Shown here one piece after another: positions 6,512 to 13,616 of a stretch of DNA of 21,279 nt. Numbering within the stretch: position 1 is the stretch's first letter; the number at the start of each line of letters is the position of its first letter. Both the position numbers and the translations under genes were made by a program. This stretch comes from an uncultured Dyadobacter sp. (lineage in GTDB: Bacteria > Bacteroidota > Bacteroidia > Cytophagales > Spirosomataceae), in assembly GCA_937880795.1 (NCBI GenBank), contig CALGRQ010000276.1:1-21279 (forward strand), read 5' to 3'. Below the pieces are notes generated by a model. The model ran no database searches. It saw nothing but the letters and a program-made list of their open reading frames with translations, and was not told the origin of the DNA.

Positions 6512-6617
6512 CCTGGGATACTATGTATTCAACCTTATTACAACACTACTTGCAAAAACATATCATCCAAGACGTCCGAAAGCCATGTGACTATGATGAA
6601 ATTGATGATATGTTTTT
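6505..6617 (-). promoter_or_regulatory. Histidine attenuator: pause hairpin and antiterminator
   Basis: Two mutually exclusive structures can be drawn on the minus-strand RNA. (1) Pause hairpin: AAAAACATATCATC (from 6617 to 6604) pairs perfectly over 14 bp with GATGATATGTTTTT (from 6567 to 6554), enclosing most of the His codons. (2) Antiterminator: the 22-nt arm 6579-6558 pairs without gaps with 6526-6505 (16 Watson-Crick pairs, 2 G-U, 4 mismatches). The second arm includes the first 7 nt of the terminator stem, so arms 2:3 and the terminator cannot coexist. A ribosome stalled at His codons would cover arm 1 and free arm 2, giving readthrough when charged tRNA-His is scarce. Pairings were found by eye; energies were not computed. 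Confidence 0.82.
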
Positions 6618-6628
6618 ACTATTATCAT
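6563..6628 (-). CDS. Histidine operon leader peptide
   Basis: A 21-codon reading frame, ATG at 6628 to TGA at 6563. Codons 8-14 read CAT CAA TTT CAT CAT AGT CAC, that is H-Q-F-H-H-S-H: four His in seven codons, preceded by MIIVKTY and followed by MAFGRLG. Clustered His codons directly upstream of a terminator and of hisH define a his leader. The ATG lies 4 nt past a TACATTTG promoter box, so translation may begin at or very near the mRNA 5' end. No other usual start codon lies in frame before the His codons. It is too short for normal gene callers. Confidence 0.85.
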   Translation of the reverse strand: MIIVKTYHQFHHSHMAFGRLG

Positions 6629-6632
6629 GGTG

Positions 6633-6640
6633 CAAATGTA
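6633..6640 (-). promoter_or_regulatory. Promoter -7 box of the his operon
   Basis: On the minus strand TACATTTG matches TAnnTTTG exactly. A canonical TTG at -33 is missing; a TTTTC run about 24 nt upstream is the nearest candidate, so control by an activator or an extended contact is possible. The box is immediately followed by CACC and the leader ATG. Confidence 0.6.
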
Positions 6641-6698
6641 ACGAAATTTTGAGTTAGATGAAAATAAGCCAGTTAAATATTATATTAAAATTTCGTTA
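6639..6698. repeat. 12-bp inverted repeat around the his promoter
   Basis: TAACGAAATTTT (6639-6650) and AAAATTTCGTTA (6687-6698) are exact reverse complements separated by 36 bp of AT-rich DNA. The proximal copy abuts and shares its TA with the -7 box of the his leader. A second dyad, CTGTAAA-N5-TTTACAG (6716-6734), lies farther out. Both sit between the divergent his operon and the M14 carboxypeptidase gene and are candidate operator sites. Confidence 0.45.
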
Positions 6699-6846
6699 GA
6701 ACCGTTTATCTTGTTCTGTAAAAACCATTTACAGGTTTCATATTATATTTTTAGAATCATTGTCACAACTGTATATCAGGAAACTTATCAAGATGTATGA
6801 CAAATCTTGCCTAGACCCCGTATTTTTACCGCTCAATGTCCCGACT

Positions 6847-8337
6847 ATGAGATCCTTAGTTTCAACCATTTTATCCTTTTTACTAGCCTTGACAACCCAC
6901 ATTTCCATGGCCCAGTCGACCGATGAAGCCCGACGCTTATATGATGCACACAAAAACTATCGTGAAGCCACACTAACACAACGCCGTTTTAAACAAAAAG
7001 ACATCTTGCCGTTGATTGAGCAACGGAAAAACAACCCACTATACGAGATTAAAAGCGTTGGACAATCCTTCGAGGGCCGTAATATCCAGATGCTTAAAAT
7101 AGGCAACGGCCCTAAGAAGGTTTTGTTATGGTCGCAGATGCACGGGGATGAACCCACGGCTACCATGGCCAGTTTTGATATTTTCAATTTCTTTGAAGGA
7201 AAGAACGATGGATTTGACGCCCTAAGAAAAACCATACTGGACCAGACAACCCTATACTTTGTACCTATGCTCAACCCCGACGGTGCTGAGCGCTACCAGC
7301 GCCGTACCATGCAGGGAATAGACATGAACCGGGACGCCGCTGCCCGCCAAACCCCGGAAGCTAAAATCCTGAAAAGCCTGGTAGATTCATTAAAACCCGA
7401 TTATGGTTTTAACCTCCACGATCAAAGTCCAAGGTACTCCGCTGGCCGTAGTGCAAAAGTGGCAACCATTTCGTTTTTGGCAACATCCTATGACTATGAA
7501 CTTTCTATTAATCCTGTTCGTGAACGTTCCATGCAGTTAATTGTAGGCATGAACAAAATTTTACAGGAATATATACCCGGCCAGGTTGCCCGATATAGCG
7601 ATGACCATGAACCCCGTGGCTTTGGTGACAACGTTCAGAAATGGGGGACTACACTCGTTTTAATTGAATCGGGTGGATATGTGGGAGACCCCGAAAAGCA
7701 ATACATTCGGCAACTTAATTTCATGGCCATACTATCGGCATTGAGTACGATATCGGACAACTCCCTCACAAAAGAAAACAGAGAAGATTATTACAAAATA
7801 CCGGAAAATGGCCGTTGGCTATATGATTTAGTGGTACGAAATGCAACGGTTAAACAGTCGGGTAAAACTTTTACGGCTGATCTGGGTATCAACCGCAATG
7901 AGGTGAATTATGCCAATGCCGGCAAGTTTTTCTACTATAGTAAAATTGAAGATTTTGGAGATCTGCATCCGCAATTTGGTAGCCAAGAGTTAGACGCCAC
8001 GGGGCTTACCATTGAAAAAGGGAAGGTTTTCCCAACTGCTTTTAAAAATATCAGCGCGGTAAGTAAGCTTAACGCACTAAATCTGTTAAAAGAAGGCTAT
8101 ACCTATGTTCGCCTGGCCGCCGACAGTAATACAAGGGCTTTGGGTCTTTATTTCACCACCTCACCACTACATATATTAAGAAATGGACAAGCTGCCCCAT
8201 CAGGAGTTCCCGGTTTAGGTCATACGGCAACCTTTATCCTGAAAAAGGGAAACACTGTCAAATATGCCATCATTAACGGGTTTCTGTATGATCTGGACGA
8301 TTTTCAGGATAACATAGGAAACGGAATTGTTGAGTAG
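6847..8337 (+). CDS. Exported M14 family zinc carboxypeptidase
   Basis: A 496-residue protein from the ATG at 6847, which gives a clean signal peptide (MRSLVSTILSFLLALTTHIS, then MAQS). The frame is open 29 codons further upstream, but those lack a sensible start. Zinc ligands are H99 and E102 in QMHGDEPTA and H191 in FNLHDQ. NPDGAERYQRRT (143-154) and DMNRD (159-163) match the substrate-binding Asn-Arg region, and E274 in LVLIESGGY is the general base. The catalytic domain ends near residue 310; the remaining ~185 residues are an uncharacterised C-terminal part. It should act in the periplasm or at the cell surface as a peptide or peptidoglycan-type carboxypeptidase; the substrate is unknown. 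It is divergent from the his operon; no confident promoter was found upstream. Confidence 0.88.
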   Translation: MRSLVSTILSFLLALTTHISMAQSTDEARRLYDAHKNYREATLTQRRFKQKDILPLIEQRKNNPLYEIKSVGQSFEGRNIQMLKIGNGPKKVLLWSQMHGDEPTATMASFDIFNFFEGKNDGFDALRKTILDQTTLYFVPMLNPDGAERYQRRTMQGIDMNRDAAARQTPEAKILKSLVDSLKPDYGFNLHDQSPRYSAGRSAKVATISFLATSYDYELSINPVRERSMQLIVGMNKILQEYIPGQVARYSDDHEPRGFGDNVQKWGTTLVLIESGGYVGDPEKQYIRQLNFMAILSALSTISDNSLTKENREDYYKIPENGRWLYDLVVRNATVKQSGKTFTADLGINRNEVNYANAGKFFYYSKIEDFGDLHPQFGSQELDATGLTIEKGKVFPTAFKNISAVSKLNALNLLKEGYTYVRLAADSNTRALGLYFTTSPLHILRNGQAAPSGVPGLGHTATFILKKGNTVKYAIINGFLYDLDDFQDNIGNGIVE

Positions 8338-8350
8338 CAATATTAATTCA

Positions 8351-8385
8351 TTATAGAGTCTATTATAATAAATAAGGCTCTATAA
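8351..8385 (+). terminator. Weak hairpin after the M14 gene
   Basis: TTATAGAG (8351-8358) and CTCTATAA (8378-8385) form an 8-bp stem with a 19-nt AT-rich loop 13 bp past the stop codon. There is no T-run, so efficient termination is doubtful. Confidence 0.3.
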
Positions 8386-8411
8386 TGGCTTGGCACACAA
8401 TAACACAACTA

Positions 8412-8424
8412 ACTGATTATCAGT
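8412..8424. repeat. 13-bp palindrome ACTGATTATCAGT
   Basis: The two halves ACTGAT and ATCAGT are exact reverse complements around a central T. It lies about 60 bp upstream of the TonB-receptor promoter and could be a regulator site. There is no further evidence. Confidence 0.35.
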
Positions 8425-8463
8425 AAAACATATTATTATTTCATAATCAACCGATAATACAGC

Positions 8464-8485
8464 GGTAATATTGAGGTAATATTGA
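8464..8485 (+). repeat. Tandem 11-bp repeat overlapping the TonB-receptor promoter
   Basis: GGTAATATTGA occurs twice head to tail (8464-8474, 8475-8485). A degenerate third unit may precede it (8453-8463, 7 of 11 bases). The spacing is one helical turn and the copies cover the -33 element, as expected for side-by-side binding of a regulator. Confidence 0.5.
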
Positions 8486-8498
8486 CAATCTACTTTTG
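8471..8498 (+). promoter_or_regulatory. Promoter of the TonB receptor / lipoprotein unit
   Basis: TTG (8471-8473), 17 nt, then TACTTTTG (8491-8498), an exact TAnnTTTG box. The ATG at 8523 is 24 nt downstream. Confidence 0.65.
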
Positions 8499-8522
8499 TG
8501 TCGAAAATATGACACCGAAAGT

Positions 8523-11330
8523 ATGAAAATCAAGATTTTTACCATCCTTCTTTTATTGATCACCGTATCCACGGTTTTTGCTCAGACGGGTTCCATTAAA
8601 GGATCTATTGTGGACGCTCAGTCCAAGGACGTTATCATCGGAGCCAGCGTCGTAATCAAAGGCTCAACCCCACCCTTGGGAACTGCAACCGATGTGGAAG
8701 GTAAATTTGAAATTCCTGCGATTGCCACTGGAAAACACATTGTGGTGATCAGCTATGTTTCCTTCAAAAACAAAGAAATTGAGGTTACCGTTTACCCCAA
8801 CCAAACAACCCTGATCAATACCACTCTTGAAGAAGATGTTGCCAATCTCCAGGAGGTGAAAATCGTTGGACAGCGACAAACATTTACGGATGTTTCCGTC
8901 ATTTCCGAAATTAAAAAAGCGGAACAAATTGCCGTTGGGATTTCTGCACAACAAATACAGAAATCGCAGGACCGTGACGCGTCCCAGGTTGTCCGGAGGG
9001 TGCCGGGTGTTTCCATTCAAGACGATCGTTTTGTCATAATACGAGGGCTCAACGAACGCTATAATACGGTAATGCTTAATGACGCTATAACTCCATCTTC
9101 GGAGGTGGATGTAAAATCCTTTTCATTTGATCTGATACCCAGCTCTGCCATTGATCGGATTATGATCTACAAGTCAGGAGCTCCCGATTTGCCGGGCGAA
9201 TTTGCAGGTGGTATTATTAAAATTTACACCAAAACAATTCCTGATCATAATGGTTTTTCTCTCAATGTCTCAACTGGCATGAGAGGAGGAACGACCTTTG
9301 AAAGTGTTAAGGATTATAAAGGTGGCGCTATGGATTGGCTCGGATTTGGTGCAAAAGACCGCGTTCTCCCATCCAATTTCCCTAAAACAGCAACCATCAA
9401 TTCGGAATATACCCCTTCTGAAACTACTTTAAACGCTTTTAGAAATCTGCCCGAATTTTATAATATGACCAATAAAACGGTATCTCCAGGCCTACGTTTA
9501 TCGCTGGGTTATAACGGAAACATTCAACTTGGAGACCGTCGTCTTACTACTTTCAACAACATCAATTATTCCAACACCAACCAATACATGCCCACGGAGC
9601 AGTTCCGTTATCTGGCCTTTAACCCTTCAAAACAGGCTTCTGAGGTTCAAATCAATTACAAAGATCAGTTCTATGGACAAAATACCCGTTTGGGCGTTAT
9701 GTCTAACTGGGGCTTCATTATTAACCCAAACCATAAAATTGAGTTCAGGAATCTTTTTAACCAATTGAGCAATAAAGAAACCACGTTTCGCCAGGGATAT
9801 AGTAATGACAATGGTCGGGAAGTGCAGAATTACGCCTTCCGCTATGAATCCAAAAGTATATACACAGGCCAGTTGAGCGGAACGCATGATCTTTCCGATG
9901 CCACTACTGTCAAGTGGACAGGAGCCCTGGGTATGACCCATAGAGACGAGCCCGATTTCCGCAGATTTGTATCTAGCAGGCCTATGGGAACAGAAGCACC
10001 ATTTACCATAGAAACTTTGCAAGGTGGAAACGCCAGCCTGACACACAATGCCCGCTTTTACTCTAAGTTGAATGAGTTTACAGCATCCTTTCGTGCAGAC
10101 GTTGAGCACCGAATTGACCGTAACAACGATGAAAAAATGCAAATTAAGCTGCGCGCCGGAGCATATGCAGAAAACAAGGACCGAAAGTTTAATGCCCGTT
10201 GGTTCAATTTGAATAATCCCGGAGGTGTATCCTCCGAAATTCTTAACCAAGCCCCTGGACAATTCTTCGACAGTAACAATATCGCAGCTGACAGACTACA
10301 TTTTGTAGACCAAACAAACCTTAGCGACCGATATAACGCACAAAATTTATTGATTGCTGGCTATGTAGGTGCACATATTCCGCTTACCTCCAAATTCTCT
10401 GCTTCACTAGGTTTCCGAGGTGAATACAACCGCCAACAGTTACAAAGCCAGCTTAAAGGATCGGGAGAAATCGTAGATGTTGACAACCCGATTTTTAGAG
10501 CGCTTCCATCTGCTAATTTTACCTATAATTTTACAGAGAAGTCGTTGTTGCGCTTAGCTTACAGTGTAACCGTGAACCGGCCTGAGTTTAGAGAACTTGC
10601 CCCATTTAATTACTACGACTTTAATTTTGATGTGTCGAGAGTTGGAAATGCCAACCTAAAAACCCCTTCGATCCAAAATATAGATTTACGCTACGAGTTT
10701 TATCCGGCTGAGGGAGAAGTTATATCCATTGCAGGTTTCTACAAGGACTTCAAAAACCCTATTGAAACAAGGGTAAGATACTCCGGATCTAACGTATCAT
10801 TCACTGTGGACAATGCAAAAAGTGCCTATGCCTACGGTGCAGAACTCGAAGTGCGCAAATCCCTCAGATCGCTTACTAACATTTCCTTCATTGACAACTT
10901 GACCTTGCTACTTAATGCATCGGTTATCAAAAGTGACGTATTAACCGGCTTTACCGGTCAGGAAGAAAACCGACAGTTACAAGGGCAGTCGCCTTACCTA
11001 ATCAACACAGGACTTTACTATACACACCCAACGCTTGGACTTCAAATCAATGCGCTATACAATGTGGTGGGAAGACGAATTTTCTTGGTAGGCGACAAAG
11101 AGGTACAACCTACCGTATATGAAATGCCTAGAAACGTCATTGATCTTAACATTATAAAAAGCTTTGGAAAGCACCTTGAATTGAAACTAGGAATTCAGGA
11201 TTTACTCAACCAACAGTTCCGTTTAATCCAAGACAGTAACCTTGATGGCACCATTACCAGTATCGATGAAAGCTACCAAAGGTATCGTCGTGGTACTTAT
11301 TCTACGCTGGGATTATCCTTCAAATTTTAA
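8523..11330 (+). CDS. TonB-dependent receptor with carboxypeptidase-regulatory-like domain
   Basis: A 935-residue outer-membrane receptor. The ATG at 8523 gives the signal peptide MKIKIFTILLLLITVSTVFA; the open frame reaches 8496, but that lies inside the promoter box. Residues ~22-112 form a CarboxypepD_reg-like beta-sandwich (GSIKGSIVDAQSKDVIIGAS, then DVEGKFEI). The plug domain spans ~125-240 (QVVRRVPGVSIQDDRFVIIR, then GLNERYNTVMLND, GAPDLPGEFAGGIIKIYTK). The beta barrel follows and ends in YSTLGLSFKF with a terminal Phe. It is not a SusC type: it lacks the usual SusC C-terminal motifs and its partner is not SusD. It is followed after 45 bp by a surface-type lipoprotein, so the pair probably captures and imports one ligand; the ligand is unknown. 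Confidence 0.9.
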   Translation: MKIKIFTILLLLITVSTVFAQTGSIKGSIVDAQSKDVIIGASVVIKGSTPPLGTATDVEGKFEIPAIATGKHIVVISYVSFKNKEIEVTVYPNQTTLINTTLEEDVANLQEVKIVGQRQTFTDVSVISEIKKAEQIAVGISAQQIQKSQDRDASQVVRRVPGVSIQDDRFVIIRGLNERYNTVMLNDAITPSSEVDVKSFSFDLIPSSAIDRIMIYKSGAPDLPGEFAGGIIKIYTKTIPDHNGFSLNVSTGMRGGTTFESVKDYKGGAMDWLGFGAKDRVLPSNFPKTATINSEYTPSETTLNAFRNLPEFYNMTNKTVSPGLRLSLGYNGNIQLGDRRLTTFNNINYSNTNQYMPTEQFRYLAFNPSKQASEVQINYKDQFYGQNTRLGVMSNWGFIINPNHKIEFRNLFNQLSNKETTFRQGYSNDNGREVQNYAFRYESKSIYTGQLSGTHDLSDATTVKWTGALGMTHRDEPDFRRFVSSRPMGTEAPFTIETLQGGNASLTHNARFYSKLNEFTASFRADVEHRIDRNNDEKMQIKLRAGAYAENKDRKFNARWFNLNNPGGVSSEILNQAPGQFFDSNNIAADRLHFVDQTNLSDRYNAQNLLIAGYVGAHIPLTSKFSASLGFRGEYNRQQLQSQLKGSGEIVDVDNPIFRALPSANFTYNFTEKSLLRLAYSVTVNRPEFRELAPFNYYDFNFDVSRVGNANLKTPSIQNIDLRYEFYPAEGEVISIAGFYKDFKNPIETRVRYSGSNVSFTVDNAKSAYAYGAELEVRKSLRSLTNISFIDNLTLLLNASVIKSDVLTGFTGQEENRQLQGQSPYLINTGLYYTHPTLGLQINALYNVVGRRIFLVGDKEVQPTVYEMPRNVIDLNIIKSFGKHLELKLGIQDLLNQQFRLIQDSNLDGTITSIDESYQRYRRGTYSTLGLSFKF

Positions 11331-11375
11331 TTCAACAAGAACAACTTAAAAATAAACCAATCAAACACGAATTGT

Positions 11376-12728
11376 ATGAAAAAGTTAAGTGGTAAATTGT
11401 TTAGCCTATTGATAGTCGGCATGGCCGTGACAGGCGTTGTATCGTGCAGTTCGGATGACGACAACAATGTGATCACTCCGCCTGTTGTTGTTCCCGGTAC
11501 CGCACAAGTCGTGAAAGGTTCTATCACAAAAAATACAACTTGGAAGGCCAGCGATCAGTATATATTAAATGGTTTTGTATATGTTGAAGAAGGTGTGACG
11601 CTTACAATTGAGCCAGGAACAATTATTAGAGGTGATAAAGAATCCAAAGCCGCTCTTTTCGTAAAACGCGGTGCGAAAATCATGGCGGTTGGTACGGCTG
11701 AGAAACCAATCGTTTTCACATCCAACCAACCCGCTGGACAGCGTAGAGCCGGTGACTGGGGAGGATTGGTTATATTGGGTAAAGCGCCCGTAAATAAAAC
11801 TCCGGCTGTGGTAGAAGGAGAAGAAAAAACAGAGTTTGGAGGAAACGATCCGGCAGATAACTCCGGTGAATTGAAATATGTTCGTATCGAATTTGCAGGT
11901 ATTGCATACGATCCCAATAAAGAAATCAATAGCTTGACCTTAGGAGGTGTTGGTTCTGGTACTAAGATCGAATTCGTACAGGCATCATTCGGTGGTGATG
12001 ATTCCTTCGAATGGTTTGGAGGAACGGTAAATGCCAAACATTTAATTTCATACCGAGGACTGGATGATGATTTCGACACAGACAATGGATACAGCGGCTT
12101 GGTACAATTTGGTTACATCCTACGTGATCCAGCCGTTGCCGATCAAGCGGGCGATTCAAATGGATTTGAATCCGACAATGATGCCAATGGCACATCAGCA
12201 AACCCACAAACCTTGGCAAAATTTGCCAATATAACCACCACGCTAATTCCAAAAGAAGATGGTACTGTGGATGGTAAATTTGCCTCAGCAATCCGTATCC
12301 GTCGTAATTCCGGGATTTCCATTTACAACAGTGTATTTACAGGTGCATTCCCACGTTCAGGGCTGCGTGTAGAAGGAGATGCTTCCCTGGCAAACTTCAC
12401 ATCAGGTCTAATCAAGATGGATGGTGTTGTATTGGCTACCACAGCTCCTAAACAAGTAGAAGGAATTACGGAAGCTCAATTCAAAGCAGCCGGAGCTAAA
12501 AATGCGATTTCCTTGCTTGCCGATCTAAAATTTGATGCTTCATTCAATAAACTAGTCACCAAACCAAATGGAATCCCGGGCGCAGGTTCGTCATTACTTA
12601 CCGGCGGTGCCACTCTCCCTGCCGGTTTTGAGCCAACTACATTTGTAGGTGCATTCGATAAAACGGATTGGACTACTGGTTGGGCCAATTTCGATCCGCA
12701 AAATGCTAACTACGAGTTAAAAAAATAA
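11376..12728 (+). CDS. Surface-type lipoprotein with beta-helix-like fold, partner of the TonB receptor
   Basis: A 450-residue protein. The signal MKKLSGKLFSLLIVGMAVTG ends at VVSC with the probable lipidated Cys24. The next residues, SSDDDNN, fit the acidic lipoprotein export signal that sends Bacteroidota lipoproteins to the cell surface. The body has repeating Gly/Val/Ile strands such as GVTLTIEPGTIIRGD, ALFVKRGAKIMAVGTAEKPI, GDWGGLVILGKAP and LKYVRIEFAGIAYD, then ISIYNSVFTGAFPRSGLRVE. These are typical of right-handed parallel beta-helices. Proteins of this type are sometimes misnamed 'multidrug transporter' in databases; nothing here supports transport by itself. It has no sorting domain for type IX export. 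It is cotranscribed with the receptor and ends at a strong terminator. Confidence 0.82.
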   Translation: MKKLSGKLFSLLIVGMAVTGVVSCSSDDDNNVITPPVVVPGTAQVVKGSITKNTTWKASDQYILNGFVYVEEGVTLTIEPGTIIRGDKESKAALFVKRGAKIMAVGTAEKPIVFTSNQPAGQRRAGDWGGLVILGKAPVNKTPAVVEGEEKTEFGGNDPADNSGELKYVRIEFAGIAYDPNKEINSLTLGGVGSGTKIEFVQASFGGDDSFEWFGGTVNAKHLISYRGLDDDFDTDNGYSGLVQFGYILRDPAVADQAGDSNGFESDNDANGTSANPQTLAKFANITTTLIPKEDGTVDGKFASAIRIRRNSGISIYNSVFTGAFPRSGLRVEGDASLANFTSGLIKMDGVVLATTAPKQVEGITEAQFKAAGAKNAISLLADLKFDASFNKLVTKPNGIPGAGSSLLTGGATLPAGFEPTTFVGAFDKTDWTTGWANFDPQNANYELKK

Positions 12729-12769
12729 CGTTTCAAAGACCTTATAATTGGTGTCAGAAATTAAAAAGG

Positions 12770-12797
12770 CCAGAAGCAGATGCTTCTGGTTTTTTTT
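12770..12797 (+). terminator. Terminator of the TonB receptor / lipoprotein unit
   Basis: CCAGAAGC (12770-12777) / GCTTCTGG (12782-12789) with a 4-nt loop AGAT, followed by eight T residues (12790-12797). An A-run precedes the stem. It lies 41 bp after the stop codon. Confidence 0.9.
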
Positions 12798-12888
12798 GTT
12801 TTCCTGGATCTACCAATGCTCCAAATCTCTAATTACTATACCTCTGGTTGCAATCCTGCATGTAAACCAATAACTTCGAACCTTCAAA

Positions 12889-12921
12889 TTGGGACTTAAC
12901 CACCCGATAACTACAATTTTG
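12889..12921 (+). promoter_or_regulatory. Possible promoter of the HupE-like gene
   Basis: TTG (12889-12891), 20 nt, then TACAATTTTG (12912-12921), which has the TA and TTTG of the -7 box but two extra bases between them. It lies 18 nt before the ATG. The match is imperfect, hence the low confidence. Confidence 0.35.
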
Positions 12922-12939
12922 ATCCCTAATCTTTTTTGA

Positions 12940-13548
12940 ATGTCCGAATTCCAGGCTTACCTCCAGTTGGGTTTTGAACACATTACCGACTCCAAAGGAT
13001 ACGACCATATACTTTTTATTATGGCATTATGTACGGTTTATACACTCATGGACTGGAAAAAAGTGATCATATTGGTTACAGCCTTCACGTTGGGGCATTC
13101 TGTTACCCTTGCACTGGCTACTCTAGGCATTGTACAGGTAAATCCTGATGTGATTGAACTACTGATCCCCATTACCATTCTGATCACCGCCATCCTTAAT
13201 TTTTCCTATCAAGAAAAAAGACCAGTATATAATCAGAAGAAAAGTACATTCACTTTTCGATATCCCCTCGCTTTAATTTTTGGATTGATTCATGGCTTAG
13301 GTTTTTCTAATTATTTGAAAGCCCTCCTGGGTAAAGAGGCTAACATTATTAATCCCTTATTGGGCTTTAATATAGGTCTTGAACTAGGCCAGTTAATCAT
13401 TGTATTTATGGTACTTTTGGTTGCTTTTGTACTCATTGAAATTTTACGTATTTCTAAATTAACCTGGGTTCATATTTTATCAGGAATTATTGCCGGTATG
13501 GCCTTCTCGCTAATCATCAACAACGAATTCTTGCAAAGTATGTCCTAA
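12940..13548 (+). CDS. HupE/UreJ-like membrane protein
   Basis: A 202-residue integral membrane protein with about six TM segments. Family motifs are LGFEHITDSKGYDHILFIMA (residues 11-30; the H-x7-D-H pattern), VTAFTLGHSVTLALA (about 46-60) and LALIFGLIHGLGFS. The conserved His and Asp residues suggest metal-ion passage; family members HupE and UreJ are thought to be nickel permeases. No urease or hydrogenase gene is nearby, so nickel is not supported by context. It lacks the N-terminal signal of many HupE_UreJ_2 proteins, starting directly before the first motif. The M1 peptidase follows after 68 bp, so cotranscription is possible. Confidence 0.8.
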   Translation: MSEFQAYLQLGFEHITDSKGYDHILFIMALCTVYTLMDWKKVIILVTAFTLGHSVTLALATLGIVQVNPDVIELLIPITILITAILNFSYQEKRPVYNQKKSTFTFRYPLALIFGLIHGLGFSNYLKALLGKEANIINPLLGFNIGLELGQLIIVFMVLLVAFVLIEILRISKLTWVHILSGIIAGMAFSLIINNEFLQSMS

Positions 13549-13616
13549 ACACTTCTGACCGAACTATTTATTAAACTTCTAAAAACTGACATCTCTTATA
13601 ACAAACTACTCATACG

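Noticed and set aside
6760..6846. Longer N-terminus for the M14 carboxypeptidase
   Set aside because: The ATG at 6847 gives a normal signal peptide at once; the upstream 29 codons would put the signal peptide inside the protein.
9627..10262. Minus-strand frame of 211 codons inside the TonB receptor
   Set aside because: It lacks any family motif and is fully contained in a well-supported gene on the other strand.
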